Assembly: GCA_030425385.1 (NCBI GenBank)
Contig: JAUIAH010000001.1
Coordinates: forward strand, 62,001 to 126,000
DNA from: Verrucomicrobiia bacterium
GTDB lineage: Bacteria; Verrucomicrobiota; Verrucomicrobiia; Verrucomicrobiales; DEV007
Direction of reading: 5' to 3'
Length of the DNA: 64,000 nt
Positions 9,699-18,395 of the stretch are shown here, piece after piece. A program made the position numbers and the translations under genes. Numbering within the stretch: position 1 is the first letter of the stretch; every line of letters starts with the position of its first letter. The notes beneath the pieces are model-generated. The model saw nothing but the letters and a program-made list of their open reading frames with translations. It was not told the origin of the DNA and made no database searches.

Positions 9699-10940
9699 AT
9701 GCCTCCTCCTCGCCGTCTGGCTTCGCAACTTCTCGAACGCTGGGACCACTCCCAACGCCATGCCCAAGACCTCCTCGCCGATGCGTTTGCCAAACACTCA
9801 CGACTTGCCCCGAAAGATCGTGCCCTCACCCAGAACCTCCTCTTCGGCGTCCTGCGAAATCGGCGCATGCTAGACCATTGGATCAAGCACTTGCGAAGCG
9901 GTCCGCTCGATGATGATGCTCGCCGTCTCCTGCAACTGGGTCTCTATCAACTCTATCACACACGCATTCCCGATCATGCCGCTGTCAGTGAGACGCTCCG
10001 GCTCGCCCCCGCACGATTCAAAGGCTTGGCCAATGCCATCCTTCGTCGTGCCGGACGAGAACGGGAGACTTTGGAAAGACTTGAGAAGGAGGCTCCTCCT
10101 GCCATCCGCCATTCGTTGCCTGACTTCCTTTATGAGAAGTGGTCGGCTCAATTTGGGGCGGACGATGCCGCGGCACTGGCGGCATGGTGTCAGCAACCCT
10201 CCCCCAACTATCTCCGGCGCAATGATCTGCTAGAGTCCTCTGCCACCCTGATCCGTGATCAACAGCTCCCGCCAGCCGCCGTCCCCGATCGTGACGACTT
10301 CTTTCAAGTCGATGACATCCCCCATGCCTTGCTCGAAGTCGGCGCGGGCTATATCCAAGATCCTGCCACTGTTTTAGCGTGTGATCTGTTAGGCGTGAAA
10401 TCGGGGCATCGCGTCCTCGATGCCTGCGCCGCTCCCGGCGGCAAGACAGCATACCTCGTGCAATGCATGGGCAATGAAGGAACGCTCATCGCCACAGATT
10501 CGAGCCGTGGTCGTCGCCGACGGTTGGAGACCAATCTCCAGCGTCTAGGCGTCAAACGCATCGATGTCCGGGAAGCCAACTGGACACAACCTAACAACGA
10601 CCTCGACCTCTTTGACAGGATTCTTCTCGATGTGCCTTGCAGCAACACGGGCGTCCTCCGCCGACGCGTCGATCTCCGATGGCGCCTCCAACCAGAGACC
10701 TTTACCGAGATGGCTACTCTCCAAGAGAAGCTGGCCCAGAACGCACTCAAGCAACTCCGCCCCGGCGGCCGCCTCGTCTACAGCACCTGCAGCATCGAAC
10801 GCGAAGAGAACGAAGCCGTCATTGCCCGTTTGTTAGAATCGGATCCCAAGCTAAGACTCAAAGAGCAGCAGAGTTCCTTGCCCCAGCGAGACGGCTTCGA
10901 CGGTGCCTTCGCCGCCTTACTCGTGAAGAAAGCGTCGTAG
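9699..10940 (+). CDS. rsmB: 16S rRNA m5C967 methyltransferase RsmB
   Basis: 413 residues, close to the usual RsmB length. The N-terminal 130 residues are a NusB-like RNA-binding domain (RALTQNLLFGVLRNRRMLD). The SAM-dependent methyltransferase follows: motif I VLDACAAPGGKTAYL (239-253), motif IV DVPCSNTGVLRRR with release Cys314, and motif VI STCSIEREENE with catalytic Cys364. It would methylate a cytosine in the 30S decoding region using S-adenosylmethionine. AGGGAGA lies just before the ATG at 9699. It starts 32 bases after the zinc-ribbon gene and may be co-transcribed with it. Other RsmB/NOP-family members lack the NusB part, so this call is firm. Confidence 0.93.
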   Translation: MPPPRRLASQLLERWDHSQRHAQDLLADAFAKHSRLAPKDRALTQNLLFGVLRNRRMLDHWIKHLRSGPLDDDARRLLQLGLYQLYHTRIPDHAAVSETLRLAPARFKGLANAILRRAGRERETLERLEKEAPPAIRHSLPDFLYEKWSAQFGADDAAALAAWCQQPSPNYLRRNDLLESSATLIRDQQLPPAAVPDRDDFFQVDDIPHALLEVGAGYIQDPATVLACDLLGVKSGHRVLDACAAPGGKTAYLVQCMGNEGTLIATDSSRGRRRRLETNLQRLGVKRIDVREANWTQPNNDLDLFDRILLDVPCSNTGVLRRRVDLRWRLQPETFTEMATLQEKLAQNALKQLRPGGRLVYSTCSIEREENEAVIARLLESDPKLRLKEQQSSLPQRDGFDGAFAALLVKKAS

Positions 10941-11000
10941 TTATCAACTAGTTAAGACGAGCATATTTGCATTCCATGGCCATAAGAGGGATCGTTGAGA

Positions 11001-11756
11001 ATGAAGCCGCTCGTAATCCTCATCACAGCGTGCGTGGCGCTTGGAATCTCTATCTATGCACTATCCCGCCGCCATTCGTCGGAAAGCTCGACCTTAGCGA
11101 TCACTCCCCTCCAACCAACCGCTCCAAAGACTGGGGCAACTACTCTTGAAGCGAAGCGGAAAGAACGCGCTGAGAAGCGTATCCAAGCGCAACGCCTTTC
11201 TAAGCATAAGCGAGCATTCTACAATGGCACTCTGAACCAACAGACTGCTAGCGAATTGGGAATCAGCGATGTCAAAAGACTAGCAATCAACCGAGAAGTC
11301 ACTGACCTCAGAACGGCCATTGACGACCTTCAAGCCCGCCATCTCACGATCCAACCTACTGAATCGGGAGAAACATTTGATCTCCCGAATCTTGAGAAAC
11401 CAATGGAAACGCTACGGATGGAGTTTGACCGCAAAGTGGCAACCCTTGTTTCAGATGAACTCGCTTCTCTATTAGGCAAGCTCCTGCAACAAACCGACAA
11501 GGTCTTTCCGGATGGGAAACCACGGCACTTTGCGTGGGATCTTGACGACACGCGCCTCTTGCTGACAGAAGCGCCTTCTGCTGCCGCAGAGCCCACCAAG
11601 ATGCTTCAATGCAAGTATTCAGAAATACCCTCAGAGCCGGTGGCCCGTGCCACGGAACTCAATTTACTCAAAGCAAATCTCAGTCGCTGGCCCGCTTTCA
11701 TCGATAAAGTCAAAGTATTTGATGCGGTCGTCCAAAGACTAAATGAGTCGCCTTGA
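11001..11756 (+). CDS. Hypothetical protein with N-terminal membrane anchor
   Basis: 251 residues from the ATG at 11001, which has AGAGGG (10985-10990) at good spacing; an in-frame TTG two codons earlier is less likely. One hydrophobic segment at the very N-terminus (LVILITACVALGISIYAL) is followed by Arg-Arg, so it is either an anchor or an uncleaved signal. The remainder is hydrophilic and helical, rich in Lys/Glu/Arg, with a possible coiled coil around residues 50-140. No known motif is seen. It lies 60 bases behind rsmB and 70 before the next exported protein, and may share their transcript. Confidence 0.65.
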   Translation: MKPLVILITACVALGISIYALSRRHSSESSTLAITPLQPTAPKTGATTLEAKRKERAEKRIQAQRLSKHKRAFYNGTLNQQTASELGISDVKRLAINREVTDLRTAIDDLQARHLTIQPTESGETFDLPNLEKPMETLRMEFDRKVATLVSDELASLLGKLLQQTDKVFPDGKPRHFAWDLDDTRLLLTEAPSAAAEPTKMLQCKYSEIPSEPVARATELNLLKANLSRWPAFIDKVKVFDAVVQRLNESP

Positions 11757-11825
11757 AGCAAGGAAACGCCTTTATCGGCTGCGATAGTTTCCAACCTCTC
11801 GAAAGTCTGATAACGTCCTCTTGTG

Positions 11826-12620
11826 ATGCGCCTATCCATTCTCTTCGCTGCCATGACCATGGGCTACCTTACCCCGTGGCTCAGCCTCACACACGCTCAA
11901 ACCACACCACCGATCGAAGTACAGGAAGCGCGGATGAAGGCGGCCATGGAGAAGGCACGCGCAACGGTGGCTGATTTCTTAGAGGCGATGCGTGACAAGA
12001 AAGGCACCCGTTTCTCTATCAAAGCTGCCATGAAGGATGGGGATCAAGTGGAGCATCTTTGGCTGGCGGTGGTAGGCTATACAGACGGTGTGTTTCTAGG
12101 GAAAGTGATGAACCGCCCTCAAGTGGTGAAGACCGTGCGTTTCGGCGAAGAGGTGAGTGTGCCTCGAGAAGAGATTTCCGATTGGATCTTCTTCAATGAC
12201 GAGGGGATGCAAGGCGGCTTCACGGAGAATCTCCTCCTGGAAGACGATGTGGCTTCCCGTGGGAAGGGTGTGGGCAAGCACGAATTGATCGGCAAGTGGA
12301 AAGTGTTAGCCACCGATTCGGGACAAGGTCCCAAAGCCTTGGGCAAATTCATCATGGAGATTGATGAATCCACCCTCACACTCGTCGCCCCCAATGGCGC
12401 CAAGCAAACCATGGGAGGAATCCGCCGCTTGGCTTCTGATAAGACGCCCAAGGAGATCGATCTCTCACAGAATGGCCAAACGGCGCATGGCCTTTACGAG
12501 TTGGGCAAGGAAGGCACCTTGCTGCTTCTCATGCACAACCCTGGCGAACCTCGGCCACGAGCATTCAAAGCCACGTCCAAAGGCTTGATGTTCATGCTGG
12601 AGAAAGTTGAGGGAGACTAA
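11826..12620 (+). CDS. Exported DUF2314-like protein with TIGR03067-like C-terminal module
   Basis: 264 residues from ATG 11826; a GTG one codon earlier is the alternative. An N-terminal signal peptide ends near THAQ. Residues 40-145 match the DUF2314 pattern seen in YegJ-type proteins: HLWLAVVGYTDGVFLGKV, a middle VNxP-like turn, then a short basic-acidic stretch ending DWIFF and GGFTE. The C-terminal part, starting LIGKWKVLATDSGQGPK, resembles the small beta-barrel-like repeats found in planctomycete and verrucomicrobial exported proteins. No catalytic residues are recognised and the function is not known. The two-module arrangement is by pattern reading only. Confidence 0.6.
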   Translation: MRLSILFAAMTMGYLTPWLSLTHAQTTPPIEVQEARMKAAMEKARATVADFLEAMRDKKGTRFSIKAAMKDGDQVEHLWLAVVGYTDGVFLGKVMNRPQVVKTVRFGEEVSVPREEISDWIFFNDEGMQGGFTENLLLEDDVASRGKGVGKHELIGKWKVLATDSGQGPKALGKFIMEIDESTLTLVAPNGAKQTMGGIRRLASDKTPKEIDLSQNGQTAHGLYELGKEGTLLLLMHNPGEPRPRAFKATSKGLMFMLEKVEGD

Positions 12621-12632
12621 CCAACAGCTCAC

Positions 12633-13040
12633 TTACTTCCGCAGCCGGAATGGCGTCCCACAGTATTTGCAGACGAACCGGCGGAAGATGAACATGTCGA
12701 GGACCTTGGAGGTGGAGTAGGACAACAGCGGATATTTCCGTGCGTTCTGGTTCATCCGGCATCGGGCCATCTGGAGCGTCGCTCCCTGGCAGAGTGGACA
12801 GCGTATCTTGGATGACATCATGTAGATGATTCCCCTCACTAAACCACCAAGCACGAGGCAACCAAGCGCACCTGCACCCCACAAGCGCTGCACGTCCGGA
12901 TCCTTCTCGAAGAACATCTTGAAAAGCAAGACTGGCAACGCCAGTAGGCAGATCCAGAGGATCACACTCATGAACATCACTCGCACGAGACGCCCAGCTC
13001 GCGGAAAGGTCCGCGCGTATTTCACTGACGGCATCTTCAT
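12633..13040 (-). CDS. Two-helix membrane protein with C-terminal zinc ribbon
   Basis: 135 residues. Two hydrophobic segments (MFMSVILWICLLALPVLLF and ALGCLVLGGLVRGIIYMM) come first. A cytosolic or membrane-proximal zinc-binding unit follows: CPLC and, after about 40 residues, CKYC, the four Cys of a ribbon or knuckle. It starts at the ATG at 13040 (MKMPSV). It lies convergent to the DUF2314-like gene and 94 bases downstream of another zinc-ribbon membrane protein transcribed the same way, so the two may be an operon. The function is unknown. Confidence 0.65.
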   Translation of the reverse strand: MKMPSVKYARTFPRAGRLVRVMFMSVILWICLLALPVLLFKMFFEKDPDVQRLWGAGALGCLVLGGLVRGIIYMMSSKIRCPLCQGATLQMARCRMNQNARKYPLLSYSTSKVLDMFIFRRFVCKYCGTPFRLRK

Positions 13041-13134
13041 AGGCTCACTGTCATTGCGTTAAGAAAGTGTCGCATCTCAGCGATCATCAATCGGCCCTCT
13101 TCAAAGTCAACGGTGAATGGGAACGCCTTCTGCC

Positions 13135-13674
13135 TCAGCGCATCGGTGCCACCGGTGCCACGCCGTCGAACATCTGATCGCCATAGAGCAGGATAGCGAT
13201 CAAGACCGCCAAGATGACCAGCAACAAGATGAGCACTCCCATGTCTTTCCAACGAAACCGCGAGCGCTTGGAAGCATGACCGCGGGATCGGCGTTTCCGT
13301 CCACCTTCCCCATTCCCGGTCGCAGCTGGCAATCCCTTGGCAGAGCGCGCCTGGAAGGCAGGACGCGGGGGAAGATCACACAATCGCGTCGTTTGCACAC
13401 TCGGAGGCGCCTTCAGGGGATCCGACTCTACCTTCGTCTCCGGGGTGGGCACCACGGCCGGTGCTGGAGGAGGCGCTGCCTGAGCCGCCGCCTCAGCAGC
13501 GCTCATCACCACTGAAGGCGCAATGATGGTGGCTCCACACACTGGACACGGCCCCTGCTCGCCTGTGCGAGACCGCGGGATCTCCAGCGCTGCCGTGCAC
13601 ATGGGACATGTGAACCGCAGAGACATGCCAAGCGGGCGGGCCGACGCCGGGGCCATTTCAGTCGGTTGATTCAT
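13135..13674 (-). CDS. Small zinc-ribbon protein with C-terminal membrane helix
   Basis: 179 residues. The N-terminal ribbon FTCPMCTAALEIP ... GPCPVCGATI carries Cys23/26 and 43/46. A Pro/Ala-rich linker, a basic stretch (RKRRSRGHASKRSRFR) and one C-terminal membrane helix (LILLLVILAVLIAILLYG) follow. It is a shortened version of the layout of the protein at 7978-9666, which adds a second ribbon and a large exported domain. GAGAGA precedes the ATG at 13674; an internal Met17 (MSLRFTC) is the alternative start. The function is unknown. Confidence 0.7.
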   Translation of the reverse strand: MNQPTEMAPASARPLGMSLRFTCPMCTAALEIPRSRTGEQGPCPVCGATIIAPSVVMSAAEAAAQAAPPPAPAVVPTPETKVESDPLKAPPSVQTTRLCDLPPRPAFQARSAKGLPAATGNGEGGRKRRSRGHASKRSRFRWKDMGVLILLLVILAVLIAILLYGDQMFDGVAPVAPMR

Positions 13675-13745
13675 TGGAATCTCTCTGATGGAAGCAGAGA
13701 AATCGAGAATTGCGACTCAAATCATGGCAACTATGGGAATTCCTC

Positions 13746-14366
13746 TCACATCGATGCATCCAGCCATCGCTTCATCACAAGCCAAAGCACGGGTGGGGCT
13801 CCCACGCTGATCACGAGAGCCAGGAAAGGCTGTTCCCAACCCCACGCTCCCACGGCGGCGTAGACGAATCCCAGCGGCACGCACCCACACGCCGCTGCCC
13901 AGGCAAACCGCGTCCACGGCATGCGCGTCATGCCCGCCAGACAGGCGACCACTTCGGCCAGGATAGGGAGGCAACGCGAGAGCGCCACCACCCAAGGGCC
14001 ACCCTTCTCAAACAGACGCCGCCCTTCCGCCAACCCATCGCTGCCCAGCAGCCGTCGCATGGCCGTCTCTCCGAGAATCCGACACACCCCATAACCCACC
14101 ATCGCACTGCCAAAAGCCCCCATGGCGGCGAGCAGCCCCCCGAGCCAGACCCCGTAGACGTATCCCAAGCCGCTCATCACCACGGTAGACGGCATGGGCA
14201 GAAGCAAATCCCCTACGAGCAGGGCCCACCCTACCAGCCAGGCCCAGTGCCCAAAGCCTTCCAAACGCGTCATCGTCCACGCCCGCTCCATCCCATCCCC
14301 CCAGACGAGGAAAGGGATGAGGACAACCAGCGCCAGAAGGAGAACCAAGAGGACAAAGCGCTTCAT
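13746..14366 (-). CDS. DedA/VTT-family (SNARE-associated) membrane protein
   Basis: 206 residues from ATG 14366; an ATG 21 bases upstream is also in frame, but the later one starts directly before the first membrane helix (MKRFVLLVLLLAL). Five to six hydrophobic segments carry the VTT-domain features: DLLLPMPSTVVMSGLGYVYG with the reentrant-loop Pro, the conserved Gly pattern GVWLGGLLAAMGAFGSAMVGY, and the later ALSRCLPILAEVVACLAG arm, where family members have an R-x-x-P. DedA-like proteins act in the inner membrane, with roles in lipid-carrier recycling and membrane potential. It is divergent from the gene at 14445. Confidence 0.82.
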   Translation of the reverse strand: MKRFVLLVLLLALVVLIPFLVWGDGMERAWTMTRLEGFGHWAWLVGWALLVGDLLLPMPSTVVMSGLGYVYGVWLGGLLAAMGAFGSAMVGYGVCRILGETAMRRLLGSDGLAEGRRLFEKGGPWVVALSRCLPILAEVVACLAGMTRMPWTRFAWAAACGCVPLGFVYAAVGAWGWEQPFLALVISVGAPPVLWLVMKRWLDASM

Positions 14367-14444
14367 GATCATTCTCGCCAACCACATCGTGAAGCATCCG
14401 TCAACGGGTCTTGGCCAAGGAAGCTTGAAGCGCTACCGTCCGGC

Positions 14445-14903
14445 ATGCCCGCGCCACCGGAAGAACACTTCACGCCAGAGGACCTCGTGGCCCTCGCTCA
14501 GGAAACCATGGCCGCCGCCAAATTCCCTCAACTGGCGACCCTCGACGGCGACCAGCCACGTCTCCGCCCAGTCTCCCCCGTAAAGACCGTGGGCTTCGTC
14601 GTCCATGTGGCCAATCTCAAATCCTATCACAAGACCCAAGAAATCGCTGCCAACCCCAAGGTTGAGCTTGGTTACCTGGCACCCAATCACGATCAAGTTC
14701 GCATCACCGCGCGCGCTGAAGTGGAAGCGGATGCTGCCATCATCTCAGCCATTTGGGAAAGCAATCCTCTCCTCCGCAAGTATCTCGGCAGCGCGGACAA
14801 CCCGGAACTCCTCATCTACCGCATGGCACCCCAACGCGTCCGTTTCATGCGTGAATGGGCCTTGCACTATCACGACATTCCTCAAAGCGCTTGGACCTCA
14901 TGA
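14445..14903 (+). CDS. Pyridoxamine 5'-phosphate oxidase-like (split-barrel flavin-binding) protein
   Basis: 152 residues from ATG 14445 (MPAPPEEHF). The frame is open far upstream, but that part lies antisense to the DedA-like gene and reads as non-protein. The body follows the small PPOX/FMN-binding split barrel: FPQLATLDGDQPRLRPV, a central VVHVANLKSYHKTQEIAANP, then VELGYLAP and VRITARAEVE. Such proteins bind FMN, F420 or heme; the cofactor and substrate cannot be chosen here. Its stop overlaps the start of the next gene (ATGA at 14900-14903), so the two are translationally coupled, the first of three overlapping genes. Confidence 0.75.
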   Translation: MPAPPEEHFTPEDLVALAQETMAAAKFPQLATLDGDQPRLRPVSPVKTVGFVVHVANLKSYHKTQEIAANPKVELGYLAPNHDQVRITARAEVEADAAIISAIWESNPLLRKYLGSADNPELLIYRMAPQRVRFMREWALHYHDIPQSAWTS

Positions 14904-15916
14904 CAGTGACTCCCTCTACCTTCGCCACGACCTATCCCGACCACTTCTATGTGGACGAAACCCAACCCGAGGCGTTGCAAGCGCACTTGGAATCCATGGG
15001 ATTTCTCGATCCCAATGAGAGGATCCACCAGTGCGCCAAGGCGGGAGAAGGCAACATGAATTGCACGCTACGCGTGACGACGACACAGCGCTCTTTCATT
15101 GTCAAACAGGCGCGCCCTTGGGTCGAGAAGTACCCGCAATTCGAAGCGCCCTGGGATCGGATCCTGGGTGAGAGCGACTTCTATCAGCGGACGGCTTTCG
15201 ATCCCCGCATCGCCACCCTCATGCCCAAGCTGTTGGCGACCGATGACGCTCATCATTTGATGCTCTTGCAAGACCTCGGCTCAGGCTCGGATTACAGTAG
15301 CGTCTACCAAGGCGCGCCCTGGGACAACGATACGCTTCGGTCACTGGCCTCATTCCTCGCAGCCCTCCACCAGTTACCTGCCCAAGCCCCCTTCCCCAAT
15401 CGAGCCATGCGTGAACTGAATCACGCGCACATCTTCACGCTCCCCTTGCAGAACAACAACGGTCTGGATCTCGACGCGGTGCAGCCAGGACTGGCTGCCA
15501 TCGCGGAACCCCTGATGCAAGATGAGGCCTATCGCCAAGCGGTCGCCTATCTCGGAAACACCGTCTACCTCGCCGATGGCCCAAGCCTTCTCCATGGCGA
15601 CTTCTATCCTGGCAGCATCCTCAAAACACCCTCTGGCCCACGCGTCATCGATCCCGAATTCGCCTTCATGGGCCGTCCCGAGATTGATGTCGCTGTCTTC
15701 GTGGCGCATCTGCATCTCGCCCAACAAGCTGACCGGATCGATACCTTCCTTCAACACTATCAATCACCTCAGGGATACGATTACCAGTTGCAAGCACAGC
15801 TCGCTGGCATCGAAATCATGCGCCGCCTCCTCGGCTACGCGCAACTCCCACTCACGCTCACCCTTACAGAGAAACACGATTTGTTAGAAAGGAGCCGGCA
15901 ATGGGTGCTTTCTTAG
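14900..15916 (+). CDS. APH-type phosphotransferase related to 5-methylthioribose kinase
   Basis: 338 residues from ATG 14900. Protein-kinase-like (aminoglycoside phosphotransferase) fold: N-lobe NCTLRVTTTQRSFIVKQARP with the ATP-binding Lys. The catalytic loop LLHGDFYPGSIL and metal-binding Asp in VIDPEFAFMG closely follow methylthioribose kinase (HGDLHxGSI, DPEFAF). It would phosphorylate a small sugar-like or amino-alcohol substrate in the cytosol. MtnK is the closest family I can name, but no other methionine-salvage gene (mtnA, mtnB, mtnC) is nearby, so the substrate stays open. The ATGA overlap with the upstream gene and a 16-base overlap with the downstream gene indicate one operon. Confidence 0.72.
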   Translation: MTVTPSTFATTYPDHFYVDETQPEALQAHLESMGFLDPNERIHQCAKAGEGNMNCTLRVTTTQRSFIVKQARPWVEKYPQFEAPWDRILGESDFYQRTAFDPRIATLMPKLLATDDAHHLMLLQDLGSGSDYSSVYQGAPWDNDTLRSLASFLAALHQLPAQAPFPNRAMRELNHAHIFTLPLQNNNGLDLDAVQPGLAAIAEPLMQDEAYRQAVAYLGNTVYLADGPSLLHGDFYPGSILKTPSGPRVIDPEFAFMGRPEIDVAVFVAHLHLAQQADRIDTFLQHYQSPQGYDYQLQAQLAGIEIMRRLLGYAQLPLTLTLTEKHDLLERSRQWVLS

Positions 15917-17124
15917 AATACCGACTGCTAGTAGTGGTCTCTCTCTTAGCATCGACGATACAGGCCCAGGAACCCTCTTCACCTTTGGAGGATCGGGTCG
16001 CAGGTCTTCTCTATGGGGCGGCCATTGGAGATGCGCTCGGTGGTCCGGTCGAATTTCAGAGCCGCGAAGACGTAGCGCGCCTTCCACAGCCACCCAAGCT
16101 GTGGCGCCCAGGTGAGAAATGGGACGATGAGGCGAAACGCGCCGCCCAAGAACGCCTGATCTTGAGGCCCTACGCCCCCCTACGCCCACAGTCCGCCTCC
16201 TACGGACAATGGGGCGACCCAGCTCCTGCGGGCACCATCACCGACGACACGCGGCACAAGTTGGTTCTGTTAGAAGCGCTTCATCAAACCAATGGCGGCC
16301 CTCTAAACGCCCAGGGATTGGCCCGCGCCTATCTCCAATGGCCGAGCCATCCCCTTCATCCTGAATGGACCACGCTCCGAGACGATTGGTTAGAAGAATG
16401 GCACTTCGCTAGTCATTGGGTGCTAGGAAATCGAGATCCCTCCGTGGCGAGACCACCTGAGCGGCTGTGGCAGGGATTGCCCACCTGCTGTGGGCAAATG
16501 ACCTCTCTCCCGCTCGCTGCTCTCTTTCCCGGTGAACCAGAAGCCGCCTACCGCGCCTGTTATCAACTCAGCTACTTCGACAACAGTTGGGGAAAAGACC
16601 TTAACGCCGCCCTGGTAGCAGGCTTAGCCATCGCGCTCACGTTGCCGAAGGAGCACCCCGATAAGTGGGGCTTTATCCGCAAGGCCATGCTGGAAACGGA
16701 CCCCTATCTTTATGGCGACATCCGCTTCACCAGGCGTCAGGTGGACCGCTGGCTAGACCTTGCCATGAACCTTGCGGCGAACGCTGACGGCGAACCCGCC
16801 AAACTCTTTGCCGCCTTGGAAGAGACGTTTGCCAAGACGATCAAATGGGAAGCCCAAGTGCCATTTGTAGTTGCATTCAGCTGCCTCGCACTCAGTGAGG
16901 ACGCTCCCCTAGCCGCTCTTCAATTGAGCATTGAGTGGGGACACGATACCGACTCCTACGCAGCACTCGTCGGGAGCTTCATCGGCGCCTTGCACGGCGC
17001 GCAAATCTTTCCACAACGATTACGGCAACCGTTAGACGAACGGCTTCTAGCAGACTTTCAGATCGATCTCCAGAAAGAGGCTGCCTGGCTCATTTCGAGT
17101 CTTTCGAAGGCTCCTGGTCCGTAA
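15901..17124 (+). CDS. Exported ADP-ribosylglycohydrolase-family protein
   Basis: 407 residues. The start at ATG 15901 has AAGGAG at about 15890, within the end of the phosphotransferase gene. Residues 1-22 are a signal peptide (MGAFLEYRLLVVVSLL ... TIQAQE), so the protein is exported, unlike classical DraG. The ARH fold signatures are there: GAAIGDALGGPVEF (39-52), TITDDTRHK with Asp115/116 binding metal, and the C-terminal HDTDSYAALVGSFIGAL. The family removes ADP-ribose from protein side chains or other ADP-ribosyl derivatives with two metal ions. An exported form would act on an extracytoplasmic substrate. The gene's last 35 bases overlap the end of the convergent hydrolase gene. Confidence 0.82.
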   Translation: MGAFLEYRLLVVVSLLASTIQAQEPSSPLEDRVAGLLYGAAIGDALGGPVEFQSREDVARLPQPPKLWRPGEKWDDEAKRAAQERLILRPYAPLRPQSASYGQWGDPAPAGTITDDTRHKLVLLEALHQTNGGPLNAQGLARAYLQWPSHPLHPEWTTLRDDWLEEWHFASHWVLGNRDPSVARPPERLWQGLPTCCGQMTSLPLAALFPGEPEAAYRACYQLSYFDNSWGKDLNAALVAGLAIALTLPKEHPDKWGFIRKAMLETDPYLYGDIRFTRRQVDRWLDLAMNLAANADGEPAKLFAALEETFAKTIKWEAQVPFVVAFSCLALSEDAPLAALQLSIEWGHDTDSYAALVGSFIGALHGAQIFPQRLRQPLDERLLADFQIDLQKEAAWLISSLSKAPGP

Positions 17125-18346
17125 TGGCGTCGTAGATGAGCTTTTTAAGACCAGACTCCAAATTGAAGTTGAACGGCTCCGTCTGTTCCATCGTCACCAC
17201 AATGAGGCCATCTTTGGGTGACACCCAATAGTGCGTGCTCGCAGCCCCACCCCAACCATACTCTCCCAACCGCGCACCTGGATCCCAATCCGTGTCCTTG
17301 ACCCTGACAGAAAAGCCCAATCCGAAGCCCGTTCCTGGACGCTGATCCCCAATCCCGATGTGGGGAATCTTGTCAGGGAGTTGGTTTGTGGTCATCAAGG
17401 AAACCGTCGCCTCCTTGAGATAACGTTTCCCCTCAAAAGTCCCGCCATTGGCAATCATCTGCAGGAACCGGAGATAATCCCGCGTGGTGGATACCAAGCC
17501 ACCGCCTCCTGAGGCCAGCATCGGCGGCTTTAAATAGCGGCTCGTGCTTGGGGAATCCGTCACCTTAAGCCCAGGGCCATGCTTCGCAGCAAACCGAGAA
17601 ACTTTCTCCTCTGGCACATGAAATCCCGTATCATGCATCTGCAAGGGCACAAAGAAACGTTCCTTGAGAAACACCTCGAAGGTTTTACCCGAAACGTTCT
17701 CCACCAACGCGCCGAGAACATCGGTTGAAACGCTATAGACCCAGCGTTCGCCTGGATGATAGAGCAAAGGGATCTCTCCTAACCGACTGACCAAGTCATT
17801 TAAGTTACCACCCATGACCTGCGCCTCACGATAGCGTTGATCAACCTCGGTGTTGCCAAAGAAACCGTAGGTCAGCCCTGAAGTATGTCGCAGCAGATCG
17901 CGCACCGTCATCGGCCGAGATACCGCCACCTCTTTTCCCTCAAGCAAGGCTTTCTGCTCGACCAGTGCGGGGAGATACTTGCCCACAGGATCATCCAACT
18001 GCAGCTTCCCTTCATCCATCAGCATCAACGCGGCCGCACTGGTGATGGCCTTGGTCATGGAATAAATGCGAAAGATGGTGTCCTCTTGCATGGACTCTCC
18101 TGATTCCGCATCCCGCTCCCCAAAAGCTTTCAAGTAGGCGATCTTGCCATGACGCGCCACCGCCACCACGCACCCTGACAATTTCTCATCAACTAGCAGT
18201 TTCTCGACCACACCATCGATCTTCGCCAACCCTTCCGACGAGAGCCCCACGGACGACGGCGGGACGGAAGGGATCGGTTCGCTTCGCATGGGAGTCATCG
18301 CCGTGAACATCGCAAGGAAGGTCAAGAGAAGCAGCGTATTCTTCAT
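17090..18346 (-). CDS. Serine beta-lactamase/penicillin-binding-like hydrolase (class C fold)
   Basis: 418 residues from the ATG at 18346; 47 further codons upstream are open but lie antisense to, or outside, any protein-like sequence. A signal peptide (MKNTLLLLTFLAMFTAM) exports it. The catalytic SxxK is SMTK (Ser96-Lys99). The second motif YxS/N appears as YSV in WVYSVSTDVLGAL. The third motif region is near GWGGAASTHYW, where HxG is replaced by GGA. The overall pattern (GCVVAVARHGKIAYLKAFG, DTIFRIYSMTKAITS, LRHTSGLTYGF) is that of the EstB/beta-lactamase-family esterases. It may cleave esters or D-Ala peptides; antibiotic hydrolysis is not implied. Its end overlaps the upstream operon's last gene by 35 bases. 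Confidence 0.82.
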   Translation of the reverse strand: MKNTLLLLTFLAMFTAMTPMRSEPIPSVPPSSVGLSSEGLAKIDGVVEKLLVDEKLSGCVVAVARHGKIAYLKAFGERDAESGESMQEDTIFRIYSMTKAITSAAALMLMDEGKLQLDDPVGKYLPALVEQKALLEGKEVAVSRPMTVRDLLRHTSGLTYGFFGNTEVDQRYREAQVMGGNLNDLVSRLGEIPLLYHPGERWVYSVSTDVLGALVENVSGKTFEVFLKERFFVPLQMHDTGFHVPEEKVSRFAAKHGPGLKVTDSPSTSRYLKPPMLASGGGGLVSTTRDYLRFLQMIANGGTFEGKRYLKEATVSLMTTNQLPDKIPHIGIGDQRPGTGFGLGFSVRVKDTDWDPGARLGEYGWGGAASTHYWVSPKDGLIVVTMEQTEPFNFNLESGLKKLIYDAITDQEPSKDSK

Positions 18347-18395
18347 GCACCCAGCCTGCGATGAATCCGAGGGCGATGCAAGATCCGAGCCAACC

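Noticed and set aside
13710-14444. N-terminal extension of the flavin-type protein
   Set aside because: It lies antisense to the DedA-like gene and reads as Pro/Arg/His-rich non-protein; the ATG at 14445 gives a normal PPOX length.
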